A DNA stretch of 64,000 nucleotides from Streptomyces cavernae (lineage in GTDB: Bacteria; Actinomycetota; Actinomycetes; Streptomycetales; Streptomycetaceae), in NCBI RefSeq assembly GCF_004023625.1, contig NZ_RPDJ01000008.1, forward strand, positions 295,442-359,441, in the 5' to 3' direction. Positions 8,610-18,101 of the stretch are shown piece after piece (the stretch's first letter is position 1; every line of letters begins with the position of its first letter). The notes beneath the pieces were generated by a model. It was not told the DNA's origin. It saw nothing but the letters and a program-made list of their open reading frames with translations, and searched no databases. The position numbers and the translations under genes are program-made.

Positions 8610-10214
8610 TCATTCCTCGCCAGGGCCGCACGAACTCCCGTTCGCAGGGAGGGAACCGTACAGCAGGAACTCGTCCACCGCCTCGTGCACACACTCGGAG
8701 GACGCGTATCCGGTGTGCCCCTCGCTCCGGTTGTCCAGGACGACGGCCGAGGAGCCGAGCCGTCGCGCGGTCTCCACCGTCCAGCGGTACGGGGTCGCCG
8801 GATCGCCGCGCGTGCCGACGAGCAGCATCTTCGGGGTGTCGAGGTCACGCACCCGGTCGCGGATGAAGTCGGTACCCCTGGGGCGGCCGTAACACATCAG
8901 GGTGAAGGTGAGCTGGTACTGCCCGAAGACCGGGGAGGCCTGCTCGTACTCGTCGCGGAGCCGCTCGATGTTCCGGCCGAGTTCGGCGCCGCTCGGCCGG
9001 TCGGGGTTGTCCGCACAGTTGATGGCCAGCAGCGCGGCCTGGAAGTTGTCCGCCGGGACCTGGTTCTCGTCCACGACGTCCTCGTCGCCGCGGCCGCCCG
9101 GCGACGCGCCGACGGTGCCCGCGAACTGCATCAGCGCCTGGGGCTCGCCGTGCTCGACGAGCAGCGCGATCGCCCGGGACAGTGCGGGCCACCACTGCTT
9201 GGCGTAGAGCCCCTGGGCGAGGGCGGCCACGAAGTCCTGGCCGGAGAAGGAGCCGCCGGCGTACATGGGCACGGGGTGCGCGTCCAGCGAGCGGACCAGT
9301 TCGACGACCTGCTCCCGGCCTGCCCGCGGGTCCTGCCCGAACGGGCAGGCGACGTCCTCGGCGCACCAGGTGATGAAGTTGTCCAGGGCGGTCTGCTGGC
9401 CCTCAGCTGTCGCGCGCCCCTGCTCGGCCAGGGGTTCGGTGAGCGTGTCGACTCCGTCCAGCACGAACCGGCCCACCCTCCCGGGGAACTGGGCCGCGTA
9501 CACGGCGCCGAGCCGTGTGCCGTACGAGAAGCCGAGGTAGTTGAGCTTGTCGTCGCCGAGCGCTTGGCGCAGTACGTCGAGGTCGCGTGAGGTGTTGACG
9601 GACCCTATGTGGTCCAGGACCGGGCCGGAGTGCTCGGCGCACCGTTGCGCGGCCTTCCGCAGCCATCGCAGATCGGCCTGCGTCCGCTGCTCGTCCGGGG
9701 TGGAGTCGTCCGGTCCCTGCATGACCTCGTCGAACCCCTCGCCGCAGCTGACCGGTGACGACCGGCCCACGCCGCGCGGATCGAAGGTGACCACGTCGTA
9801 GTTGTTGGTGAGGCGCATGAACTCCTTGCCGCCGTACGCGAGCTGCGGCACCCCCGCGCCGCCGGGGCCGCCGAAGTTGAGCACCACGGAACCCTTGGAA
9901 TCGCCCGTCGCCCGGTAGCGTGCCAGCGCGAGTTCGAGCGAGCCCCGTCCGGGGCGGGCGTAGTCCAGCGGGACCCTGACGGTGCCGCACTGCAGGTCCT
10001 TGGGTGTCTCCTCACCCTTGCAGGCGGACCAGCGGACCCTCTGGTCGTAGAAGCGGTCGAGGTCGGGGTCGTCGGCCGACGCGGGCAGCCCGGCGCCCAG
10101 CAGAGCCAGCGTCGCGGCGCTCGCGAGCGCACCGCACGTGTGCCACGTGGGTATCCGGTGCTCGCGCCGTGCGGAGCGCCTGTGCCGTATGTGGCCTTTG
10201 TGCCGCTTGTGCAT
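8610..10214 (-). CDS. Secreted alpha/beta-hydrolase peptidase (S33, tripeptidyl aminopeptidase type)
   Basis: A 534-residue exported hydrolase. ATG at 10214 has GGAGG six bases upstream. The first ~48 residues are a basic head followed by a hydrophobic core ending PASADDP, a Sec signal. The fold signature LNFGGPGGAG is the oxyanion region; GFSYGT holds the nucleophilic Ser; GTRGDPATPY holds the Asp and SEGHTGY the His. The C-terminal TAP-like domain is complete, with the SSECVHEAVDEFLLYG ending typical of Streptomyces tripeptidyl/prolyl aminopeptidases (SlpD/Tap relatives). It likely trims N-terminal peptides from secreted proteins or scavenged peptides. Confidence 0.85.
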   Translation of the reverse strand: MHKRHKGHIRHRRSARREHRIPTWHTCGALASAATLALLGAGLPASADDPDLDRFYDQRVRWSACKGEETPKDLQCGTVRVPLDYARPGRGSLELALARYRATGDSKGSVVLNFGGPGGAGVPQLAYGGKEFMRLTNNYDVVTFDPRGVGRSSPVSCGEGFDEVMQGPDDSTPDEQRTQADLRWLRKAAQRCAEHSGPVLDHIGSVNTSRDLDVLRQALGDDKLNYLGFSYGTRLGAVYAAQFPGRVGRFVLDGVDTLTEPLAEQGRATAEGQQTALDNFITWCAEDVACPFGQDPRAGREQVVELVRSLDAHPVPMYAGGSFSGQDFVAALAQGLYAKQWWPALSRAIALLVEHGEPQALMQFAGTVGASPGGRGDEDVVDENQVPADNFQAALLAINCADNPDRPSGAELGRNIERLRDEYEQASPVFGQYQLTFTLMCYGRPRGTDFIRDRVRDLDTPKMLLVGTRGDPATPYRWTVETARRLGSSAVVLDNRSEGHTGYASSECVHEAVDEFLLYGSLPANGSSCGPGEE

Positions 10215-10731
10215 GGAGCCTCCAGGACGCCCCCGGTGTGCGGACCGGGGATCTCCCCCGGATCACGATAAGCGGGACCCGCCGACCGCGCCTGTTCGAG
10301 AGCCGGAGGGGGCGAAGGGGGCGGAGGGGCACGGAGGACTAGAGGGTCCGGTGAGACAGCGGGGTCCGTGGGGCGTCGCGACGGGACCGTAACCCGGACG
10401 GCGCATTCGCGTTCTAGAGGTCGCGGGCGGCCGCCCGCGACCGTCTCGGCAAGGCAGGGAACCGATGAGACAGCCGCGGGTGGTCCGACGGGCTCTCCGG
10501 GGCCGATCGCGGCGACGCCGTCCAAGTTGCCGTTGGAGGTCCCGGTGGGTCTGTGCGGTAACACCGGGAAAACGGCCGGAGCACTGAGCCCCGCCGCCGG
10601 AAACCGGTGCCCGACCGTGCAAGACCGCTCCCGCCCGTACGGGTGACGTACGGACTGCACGGGCGACACCCGGCAGGGCGGTCGACTGCCCGCCGATCCA
10701 TTGACCGCCCGCCCGCGGACAGGAGCAACCG
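10215..10731. other. 517-bp divergent gap without a recognised gene
   Basis: This gap separates the peptidase (minus) and the GNAT enzyme (plus). It should hold both promoters, but I could not pick a clear -35/-10 pair. Open frames here lack ribosome sites and protein-like composition. Confidence 0.4.
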
Positions 10732-11571
10732 ATGAACGCCGCAGACCTCGTCATCAGCACCGCCACCCTCGAGGACTGGGAGGTGGTCGGCGGATGGGCG
10801 GCCGAGGAGGGATGGAATCCGGGAGTGGGGGACGCGGCCAGTTTCTTCGCGCAGGACCCGGAAGGGTTCTTCATCGGACGGCTCCACGGGGAACCCGTCT
10901 CGGCCGTGTCCGTCGTCAACTACGGCGCCGACTACGCCTTCCTGGGGTTCTACCTGGTGCGGCGCGATCTGCGCGGACAGGGCCTGGGCATCGCCACCTG
11001 GAATGCGGCGCTCGCGCACGCCGAGGCCCGAACGGTGGGGCTCGACGGAGTCCCCGACCAGCAGGACAACTACCGCCGGTCCGGCTTCCGGCTCGCCTAC
11101 ACGAGCGCACGGTTCGGCGGCACCGCCCCGGCGGGCGGCACCGCCCCGGGTGTCCGGCCCGCCGCGCCGGAGGACTTCGCGGACATCGTGACCTACGACA
11201 ACGCCTGCCACCCCGCCGACCGGCCCAGGTTCCTGCGGCGATGGCTCGGCGCGCCCGGCCACCGCGCCCTGGTCCGGGTGGTCGACGGGCGGCTCACCGG
11301 ATACGGGGTGATCCGGCCCGCGCGCGACGCCGCACGCATCGGTCCGCTGTTCGCCGACACGGCCGAGGACGCGCGGGCGCTCCTGACCGCGCTGACCGCC
11401 GACGGTAAGCCGTTCGCCATCGACGTACCCACCACCAACACGGCCGGTGTCGCCCTCGCCGAGGAGTTCGGGCTCACCCCGTCCTTCGACACGGCCCGGA
11501 TGTACACCGGGCCCGTTCGCCCCTACGCGGAGGACCGCGTCTTCGGCGTCACTACGCTCGAGCTCGGTTGA
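10732..11571 (+). CDS. Two-domain GNAT acetyltransferase
   Basis: A 279-residue cytosolic N-acetyltransferase. The first GNAT domain (about 8-125) contains the acetyl-CoA pyrophosphate loop RRDLRGQGLGIATW; the second half (about 138-279) matches the C-terminal domain of YitH/HolE-type GNATs (VRVVDGRLTGYGVIRPAR, IDVPTTN). ATG at 10732 has AGGAG about eight bases upstream. The substrate is unknown. The last 20 bases overlap the 3' end of the convergent acyltransferase gene. Confidence 0.75.
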   Translation: MNAADLVISTATLEDWEVVGGWAAEEGWNPGVGDAASFFAQDPEGFFIGRLHGEPVSAVSVVNYGADYAFLGFYLVRRDLRGQGLGIATWNAALAHAEARTVGLDGVPDQQDNYRRSGFRLAYTSARFGGTAPAGGTAPGVRPAAPEDFADIVTYDNACHPADRPRFLRRWLGAPGHRALVRVVDGRLTGYGVIRPARDAARIGPLFADTAEDARALLTALTADGKPFAIDVPTTNTAGVALAEEFGLTPSFDTARMYTGPVRPYAEDRVFGVTTLELG

Positions 11572-12691
11572 ACGCCCAGTCCATGCGTGGTTCGACCACG
11601 GACCGGAACACCCGCCGGACCGGACTCGTGCACAGCAGCGTGATCCCGGCGACCGCGATCCCCGTGACCAGCAGCTCACCCAGCGGGGTGTGCAGCCACG
11701 GACGGTCGTACCACCCCCAGAACCGGGACGCCTTGATGATGAAACCGTGCAGCAGATAGCCGTACATCGTCCCCGTGCCGAGCGCCGTGCACCACATGTG
11801 CCGACCCGGGACCCAGGCCAGGAAACAGGCCGTCAGCACCAGCGCCAGCGCGAACAACGCCGGCGTGCTGACCAGTCCGACCCACCGTGAGACGCCGAGG
11901 CCCTCCACACTGCCGCGGTGGTAGAGCCAGCCCGCGTCGAACCACGGCGACGCCCAGTACGCGGCGGCCAGGGTGAGAGCCGCCACCGGAAGCGCCGCGA
12001 CCCGCACCCGCCAGGTGCGCAGTCGCGAGAAGTGCTCGGCCCGAAGCCTCAGTCCGAGCACGAAGTACGGCAGGAAGGACAACACGCGCTGCAGGGACAG
12101 ATCGCCCCCGAGGTCCGGCGAGACCGACGCCAGCACCGCCACACCGAGCGCGATCGGCACCGGATGGCGCAGCGCCAGCCAGATGGGCGTGGTGAGCCGC
12201 CAGATGAACAGTGCGACCAGGAACCACATGACATACCAGGGATCCAGCAGGCTGAACGGGTAGCCGGGATCGTCCTGGGCCGAGCGGTAGAACAGCGTGT
12301 ACGCCGTCTCGAACACCAGGTACGGTACGACCACGCCCGTGAGCAGCCGCTTCAGCCGCCCCGGCGCCATGTCGAAACTCCGGGAGAAATAGCCGGAGAT
12401 GAGTGCGAAGGCGGGCATGTGGAAGGCGTACACGGTGAGGTACGCGGCATGCACCGCCCGGCTGTCGTGCGTCAGCGGCTCCCACGCGTGACCGCAGGCC
12501 ACTAAGACGATGGTCAGGTACTTCGCGTTGTCGAAGTAGGCGTTCCTGTGCGCGGTGCCGGGCGGCCGGCCCGTCGGCGGCGGACCCGAGGAACGGGCGG
12601 GGGGCTCGGCGGCCCCGGACTGGGGTGCGTCGGGCGGCCGTGGTGCCTTGGGCCGTTCCGTCGTCGGGGCCGGGGAGTTGTACTGCGCCAC
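11552..12691 (-). CDS. Membrane acyltransferase (acyltransferase 3 family)
   Basis: A 379-residue integral membrane protein with about ten hydrophobic segments after a Pro-rich cytosolic head of 48 residues. The start of the domain (NAYFDNAKYLTIVLVACGHA) carries the conserved His of acyltransferase-3 enzymes, and AFHMPAFALISGYFSRS is the second family motif. These enzymes transfer acyl groups to sugars, lipids or exported small molecules. The start is GTG at 12691 with only a weak site upstream. It lies 88 bases after the methyltransferase gene on the same strand, so it may belong to that operon and acylate its product; this is inference. Confidence 0.75.
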   Translation of the reverse strand: MAQYNSPAPTTERPKAPRPPDAPQSGAAEPPARSSGPPPTGRPPGTAHRNAYFDNAKYLTIVLVACGHAWEPLTHDSRAVHAAYLTVYAFHMPAFALISGYFSRSFDMAPGRLKRLLTGVVVPYLVFETAYTLFYRSAQDDPGYPFSLLDPWYVMWFLVALFIWRLTTPIWLALRHPVPIALGVAVLASVSPDLGGDLSLQRVLSFLPYFVLGLRLRAEHFSRLRTWRVRVAALPVAALTLAAAYWASPWFDAGWLYHRGSVEGLGVSRWVGLVSTPALFALALVLTACFLAWVPGRHMWCTALGTGTMYGYLLHGFIIKASRFWGWYDRPWLHTPLGELLVTGIAVAGITLLCTSPVRRVFRSVVEPRMDWAFNRARA

Positions 12692-12779
12692 GTGTCGAGT
12701 CCCAGGGTCGGAGGATGGAGGACCCCAGCCGCCTGCCCGGACCGGTGGATCTCACTCCTCCACGTGGCCACGACGTGGC

Positions 12780-13511
12780 CTATGTCTCGTCGGCGATCGC
12801 GGTGAGCAGCACCATCCCGGAGTCCCCGTAGTCCGGCAGGGTGGGGTCGGCGTCGATACGGGTGACGGAGAGCTCCCGGGTGAGCGGTGCGAACACCTCG
12901 GTTACCGTGTCCGGGCTCACGGGACAGGCCGGCCAGGACGCCTGGCCGAGATGGTAGGAGGGCAGGTTTTCCATGAACGCCGCCACCAAGCGCCCGCCGG
13001 GAACGACCGTGCGGACGAAGGCATGGCAGAACGCGGTGAACTCCGCGAAGTCCTCGGTGGCGCCCTCGGCGACGAAGTTCATCGACGCGAGGTCGTATGT
13101 GCCGGGCTCAAGGGCACGGACGTCGCTGTGGACGACATGGACGCGGGCCAGTGACTCGGGCAGTGTCGCGGGCACATCGGGATTGAGCCGTCGGCACAGC
13201 TCGTGGAACGGCCGCCAGCTCTCCTCCGGCCCTTCCGCCAACTGCCGCCTGAGATAGGCGACGTTGGCCGCACCCGCCTCCACCGCGTCGATGTGGCGGC
13301 ACGCGGCGGACGCGACCATCAGCGGATACAGATTCGGCCCGGCGCCGAACTCCACCGACCGGCCGATGCTGTCCGGGGCGAGCCGACCGTAGAACTCCGA
13401 GTGGTGGGCGATGACGGCGGCGTCCGCGGCATGCAGCTCGCGGTAGTTGTCGGCGAGGTAGTCCTGCACCGGCCAGTGGTCCCAGTTCACATCGTCGTTG
13501 AAGATCACCAT
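12780..13511 (-). CDS. SAM-dependent methyltransferase (NNMT/PNMT-like)
   Basis: A 243-residue soluble Rossmann methyltransferase. Motif I reads SVEFGAGPNLYPL (about residue 52), followed by the acidic strand end (HIDAVEAG) and the motif near residue 122 (YDLASMNFVAEG). The overall pattern recalls NNMT/PNMT/TEMT small-amine or thioether methyltransferases, so an N-methyl transfer is possible. ATG at 13511 begins six bases after the stop of the giant GGDEF-EAL-synthase gene, and the end of that gene supplies AAGGGCTGAG as ribosome site, so the two are translationally coupled. The substrate may be the amino-ketone product of the fused synthase (inference). Confidence 0.75.
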   Translation of the reverse strand: MVIFNDDVNWDHWPVQDYLADNYRELHAADAAVIAHHSEFYGRLAPDSIGRSVEFGAGPNLYPLMVASAACRHIDAVEAGAANVAYLRRQLAEGPEESWRPFHELCRRLNPDVPATLPESLARVHVVHSDVRALEPGTYDLASMNFVAEGATEDFAEFTAFCHAFVRTVVPGGRLVAAFMENLPSYHLGQASWPACPVSPDTVTEVFAPLTRELSVTRIDADPTLPDYGDSGMVLLTAIADET

Positions 13512-13517
13512 GCGGTC

Positions 13518-16500
13518 TCAGCCCTTCTTGCGCAGGGGGAAACGCGCCGACAGCCGCGTCAGCGTGTCGTTGAGCCGGTCGATGTCGTCGTCGGAGTTGA
13601 GCGCTGTGATCTGAACGCGGAAGCCGACCCTGTCACGGGGAACGAGAGGGTAGGCGGCCAGGGTCACATAGATGCCCTCTTCCCACAGGAACGCCGCGAC
13701 CGCGTCCAGGTCCTCGTGGTGGGCGAGGGGGAGCTCCACGATGGGCAGCTGGTCCGTGTTGAGGGTGGCCAGGCCGAGGGTGTCGAGGTGGTCGAGCACC
13801 CTGAGGGTCTTGCGGTGCAGATCGGCTCGGATGGCGTCACCCCGGCGGTCGTTGACGTCCAGCCCGGCGAGAGCCGAGGCCAGTGACGCCGTCGGGGAGG
13901 GACCCGAGTACAGGTACGGTGCCGCCGCCGTCTTCAGCTGGTTCTTCAGCGCCGTGGGCAGGGCCAGGAACGCGAGCAGCGACGAGTACGCCTTGGAGAA
14001 GCCGGCCGCGAGGACGATCCCCTCGTACGACTCCCCGGTGTGCCGGATCACGCTGTTGCCGCGGGAACCGTACGGGCACGGCTCCTGCGGCCCGCGTTCC
14101 CCGATCACGCCGAATCCGTGTGCGTCGTCGACGTACAGCGTCGCGCCGTGCTCGCGGCAGACGGCGGCCAGGGTGGGCAGGTCCGGCACATTGCCCGTCA
14201 TGCTGTTGACCCCGTCCAGACAGACCAACCGGGTCTCCCCGGGCGGCGCCGCGGCCAGCAGACCCTGCAACTCGTCCGGGCGGTCGGCGTGGAACCGTTG
14301 CAGCCGGGCGCCCTGACCGTGGGCCGCGACACAGCCGTCGTACAGCGTCCGGTGCGCGGTCGCCTCGATGAACACCGTCCCCTGGTTCGCCAGGACCGGG
14401 ATCACCGCGGAGTGGATGAGGGTCAGGGTGGGCAGCAGCAGTGTGTCCGGCGCCCCGAGGAGCGCGGCGAGCCGGTCCTCGATCTCTGGATACAGCCGAG
14501 GACTGCCCAGCAGCCGGGACCAGCTCGGGTGCGTCCCCCAGCGCCGCACGGTGGGTTCGATCGCTTCGATGATCTCCGGGTCCCAGTCGAAGCCCAGATA
14601 GTTGCAGGAGGCAAAGTCGATCAGCCAGTGGTCCCCGCTGCGGATGTGCCGGCCGCGCACCTCGTCGAGGACGGCGTCGCTCATGCGGCTGGTCCGCCGC
14701 AGACGCTCCAGCTCCGCCGCGCGCGGGTCGCTGCGCACCTGCGAGGCCTCCCGTTCGGGGCGCTCGGACGGTGCGTCGTAAGCCTCGTGCGCGGGCCCCG
14801 CTGCCGTGCCCCCGTCCGCTGTCCCGCCGGCCGTCACGGGCGGTGCGAACAGTGCGCCGCTGCGCTGACGCAACACGGACTCGCTCTGGTCCACCGACAT
14901 CGGCCGGAAGAACAGATAGCCCTGCCCGAACTGGCAGCCTATCTGGGTCAGCAGGTCACGCTGGGCGGGCTCCTCGATGCCCTCGGCGATCACCTGCAGG
15001 CCCAGTGTGTCGGCGATGTGGACGATGCCCTCGACGAGCGCGACCTGCTGGGTGTCCGCGGCGATGTCGTCGATGAACGACTTGTCTATCTTCAGTACGT
15101 CGATGGGGAAGTCCCGCAGATAACGCAGCGAGGAGAAACCCGTCCCGAAGTCGTCGACGGCGATGCGCACCCCCATGTCCTTCAGCGAGTGCAGCACGCC
15201 TTCGATCTGGTCGTCACGGCGCAGCAGGACCGTCTCGGTCAGCTCCAACTGCAGCGAGCCGGGCGCGAGTCCGGGTGTCCGCAGCACCTTGCACACCTGC
15301 TCCAGGAAACCCGCGTCGCGGAACTGCCGGGCGGAGACGTTCACGCTGACGTACGGCAGTGGATCCGACTTGCTGGCCAGCCGTTGCAGGTTGGCTATGT
15401 CGAACGTGGCGGTCTCCATGACCCATGCGCCCAGCGGTGTGATGTAGCCGGTCTCCTCGGCCAGGTTGATGAACTCGTTGGGGGAGACCCGGCTGCGCGG
15501 TGCCCGAGGCCAGCGGGCCAGCGCCTCGAAACCGACGACCTCCCCCGCGGTGATGTCCACCACGGGCTGGTACTGGACGGTGAACTCCTTCTCCGCGATC
15601 GCCCGGTCGAGACGGCTCTGCAGATCGTGGCGCTCGACCATGCGCATGTGCAGCAGGGGCTGGAAGCGGCGCCACTGGCGTTTGCCCGCCGCCTTCGCCG
15701 CGTACAGGGCGAGGTCTGCGTGGGCCAGCAACTCGTCCGCGTCCGTGCTGTCCTTCGCGGTGGCCACGCCCACACTGGCGGTGATGCTCACCGACTCGTC
15801 GGGCAGGGTGAACGGCCTGGCGAGCGTCTGGATCACCTGCGCGGCCAGCAGCTCCGCGTCCAGCGGTTCCTTGGCGTCCTCCATCAGTACGGCGAACTCG
15901 TCGCCGCCCAGCCGGGCCGCGGTGTCGCTGCGGCGCAACGCCTTGGACAGCCGGTCGGCGACGGAGACGAGCAGATGATCGCCGGCGGTGTGGCCCATGG
16001 TGTCGTTGACCAGCTTGAAGTCGTCCAGGTCGATGAAGAGCAGACAGGTGAGCTTGGACTCGCGGCGGCCACGCAGCAGCGCGCGCTGGATCCGCTCCAG
16101 CAGCAGGGTCCGGTTGGGCAGACCGGTCAGCGAGTCGTGAAAGGCCCGCTGGGTCAGCTCGTGTTCCAGCCGACGCTGCTCGGTCACGTCCCGCAGGGTG
16201 ACGACCAGGCCGCCCACGGTGCGCTCGTCCCGGAAGTCACTGCACCGCACCTCGACTTCGACCCTGTCGTCGTCCCGCCGCACCCACCAGTGGTCGTGTG
16301 CGGCCTGGTGCCCGTTGTTGCGTACGGCCCGCAGTTCCCGGGCCGCCCGCTCACGGTCGCGGGGGTCCACCAGGTCGGGCAGCAGCGAACCGACCAGCGG
16401 CACCTGGCCGAACACGGCCCGCGCGGAGGGACTCGCGTACCGCACCGTGTCGTCCTCCTCGACGATGAGGATGACGTCCGAGGCGTTGCGCACCAGCGTG

Positions 16501-17903
16501 CGGAAGTACGCCTCGTTCTCCTGGCGGATGACCTCTTGGCGCAGGGCGAGGCGTTCCACGGCGAGTCCGGCGTGCGAGGCGAGGATCTCCAGCGAGCCGT
16601 GCATCTCGGCGAGCTGTTCCTCGGGACCGGCGACCAGCAGCACGCCCGGCACCGATCCGACCTGCTGGCCGGCTTCCGTCTGGTGTTCGGGCGGAATCAT
16701 GGGGCACACCAGCACGGTCCGCAGCCCGTCGAACTTCGCGGCGACGGCCGGCTCGAGAGAGTCGGTCGTGGTCAGCCGTGTGCGGCCACCGGTCAGATCC
16801 GCCGCGTGGTCGGCCGGCAGCAGCAGCGTCCGGTGCCGGTTCCGCTTGCCGAACAGGGCCTCGACCGTGGTGTCGCAGACGTGCGTGACCTCCTCCTGCC
16901 GGGTGGCCACGACGAGTGACGCGGCCGCGTCGCGCAGGGCGTGTTCGCGTGCCACGGCCTTGCGGTGGGCCACGACCATTCCCGTGAACCGGAGGATGAC
17001 CAGGAAGAACAGCACGCCGAGGAAGGCGGCGATCACGGCCGCGTCGTTGACGCCGCCGGTCAGCCCCTCGATCAGCAGGATCGCCGGGGCGATCAGTGTC
17101 GCGGCGGCAAGCAGCAGGAGCCGCCGCGGCGGCGGGATCAGGGTGTCACCCTGCGGGACGGACGCCGTCAGTTCCACCATGGAGGGGTGCAGCCCGGCGA
17201 GGCCCCACGCCGTGTAGAACATGATCCACCCGGCGTCCATCAGCGTTCCCGCCTGCCAGGTGGCGTTCAGTTGCAGGATCCCGTAGACGACGTCGGAGAG
17301 GAGAAGGATCGCCGTGCCCAGGAACAGCAGCTGCACGGAACGGTTGTGGCCGCGGTTGGTGCCCGGCGTCACCAGCCGGGCCAGCATGGCGAGGACCAGG
17401 ACGTCGCCGAGCGGATAGGCGATGCTGATGGCCCGTTGCACCCATGTCAGCCCTTCCAGCACGGAGAGCGGCTGCACGAGATACACCCACACGGGCAGTG
17501 CGAGCGCCGCCGTGAAGATCAGCGCGTCCAGCAGGCTCGGCAGGTCGTGGCCTGACCAGCGGTACCGTACGAGGCCGAACAACCCTATGGCGAACAGCAC
17601 ATAGACCATGAGGTAGCAGGCGTCGGCCGGGGAGGGGAACGGGTTGGAGGTCTGGAAGTACTGCTCCACCGCGTAGTAGTACGTGTCGCCCGCAACGAAG
17701 GTGAGCAGAGCCGCGGCGAGGAACCACCAGGGCCATCGGTGAGCGGGGCGGTGGATGGCGGCGCCGGTGAGCACGGCGATGCCACCGGAGACGCCGATCA
17801 CGGCCCAGCTGGGCGTGCGAGCCTCGGGCATCGTCATGAAGACGCTCGTGGCGATCGCGACCAGTACGACGTAAGCAGCCATCAGCCGATGTACCGGCAG
17901 CAA
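13518..17903 (-). CDS. Membrane GAF-PAS-GGDEF-EAL protein fused to an alpha-oxoamine synthase
   Basis: An uninterrupted ~1,461-residue frame. Order (numbering from TTG 17903): eight to ten membrane helices (10-310), GAF-like region (330-450), PAS (460-575), GGDEF (585-745), EAL (755-1005), an Ala/Gly/Pro/Glu linker (1010-1060), then a fold-type-I PLP enzyme (1060-1461). GGDEF is intact at 666-670 with an RRSD inhibitory site five residues before it. EAL (793-795), LTET, DDFGTG and KIDKSF are all present, so both synthesis and hydrolysis of c-di-GMP look possible. The C-terminal part matches alpha-oxoamine synthases (KBL, BioF, SPT, CqsA): FASCNYLGFD, VDDAHGFGV and the PLP lysine in AAGFSKAYS (Lys1304). 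TTG 17903 is five bases after GGGAGG; GTG 17909 and ATG 17882 are alternatives. An internal ATG at 14684 marks where a separate synthase would start but lacks a ribosome site. Confidence 0.85.
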   Translation of the reverse strand: MLPVHRLMAAYVVLVAIATSVFMTMPEARTPSWAVIGVSGGIAVLTGAAIHRPAHRWPWWFLAAALLTFVAGDTYYYAVEQYFQTSNPFPSPADACYLMVYVLFAIGLFGLVRYRWSGHDLPSLLDALIFTAALALPVWVYLVQPLSVLEGLTWVQRAISIAYPLGDVLVLAMLARLVTPGTNRGHNRSVQLLFLGTAILLLSDVVYGILQLNATWQAGTLMDAGWIMFYTAWGLAGLHPSMVELTASVPQGDTLIPPPRRLLLLAAATLIAPAILLIEGLTGGVNDAAVIAAFLGVLFFLVILRFTGMVVAHRKAVAREHALRDAAASLVVATRQEEVTHVCDTTVEALFGKRNRHRTLLLPADHAADLTGGRTRLTTTDSLEPAVAAKFDGLRTVLVCPMIPPEHQTEAGQQVGSVPGVLLVAGPEEQLAEMHGSLEILASHAGLAVERLALRQEVIRQENEAYFRTLVRNASDVILIVEEDDTVRYASPSARAVFGQVPLVGSLLPDLVDPRDRERAARELRAVRNNGHQAAHDHWWVRRDDDRVEVEVRCSDFRDERTVGGLVVTLRDVTEQRRLEHELTQRAFHDSLTGLPNRTLLLERIQRALLRGRRESKLTCLLFIDLDDFKLVNDTMGHTAGDHLLVSVADRLSKALRRSDTAARLGGDEFAVLMEDAKEPLDAELLAAQVIQTLARPFTLPDESVSITASVGVATAKDSTDADELLAHADLALYAAKAAGKRQWRRFQPLLHMRMVERHDLQSRLDRAIAEKEFTVQYQPVVDITAGEVVGFEALARWPRAPRSRVSPNEFINLAEETGYITPLGAWVMETATFDIANLQRLASKSDPLPYVSVNVSARQFRDAGFLEQVCKVLRTPGLAPGSLQLELTETVLLRRDDQIEGVLHSLKDMGVRIAVDDFGTGFSSLRYLRDFPIDVLKIDKSFIDDIAADTQQVALVEGIVHIADTLGLQVIAEGIEEPAQRDLLTQIGCQFGQGYLFFRPMSVDQSESVLRQRSGALFAPPVTAGGTADGGTAAGPAHEAYDAPSERPEREASQVRSDPRAAELERLRRTSRMSDAVLDEVRGRHIRSGDHWLIDFASCNYLGFDWDPEIIEAIEPTVRRWGTHPSWSRLLGSPRLYPEIEDRLAALLGAPDTLLLPTLTLIHSAVIPVLANQGTVFIEATAHRTLYDGCVAAHGQGARLQRFHADRPDELQGLLAAAPPGETRLVCLDGVNSMTGNVPDLPTLAAVCREHGATLYVDDAHGFGVIGERGPQEPCPYGSRGNSVIRHTGESYEGIVLAAGFSKAYSSLLAFLALPTALKNQLKTAAAPYLYSGPSPTASLASALAGLDVNDRRGDAIRADLHRKTLRVLDHLDTLGLATLNTDQLPIVELPLAHHEDLDAVAAFLWEEGIYVTLAAYPLVPRDRVGFRVQITALNSDDDIDRLNDTLTRLSARFPLRKKG

Positions 17904-18101
17904 TGGCACCTCCCGGGATCGGAGGAGAACGGCCGTCTGCCTGAACTGGGTCTCGCTCGATCGTAGGCACGGGCGGTGCGGCGGTGCATCTCGGAACGCG
18001 CCTGTCACGCCCGGCCGCACCCGGCTCGGCCCTGGTACGGCCGGGGCGGCTCGGGCGTGGTCGGCGGGCGCGCGGGAAGGGACTTTGTCCCTCCGCCGCG
18101 G

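Noticed and set aside
13518..14684. Separate alpha-oxoamine synthase gene starting at ATG 14684
   Set aside because: The frame is continuous with the EAL part, no stop intervenes and no ribosome site precedes this ATG, so a fusion is the simpler reading.
14040..16919. 959-codon plus-strand open frame
   Set aside because: It is antisense to the GGDEF-EAL-synthase gene; its protein is Arg/Gly/His-rich without domain motifs, as expected for a GC-rich shadow frame.
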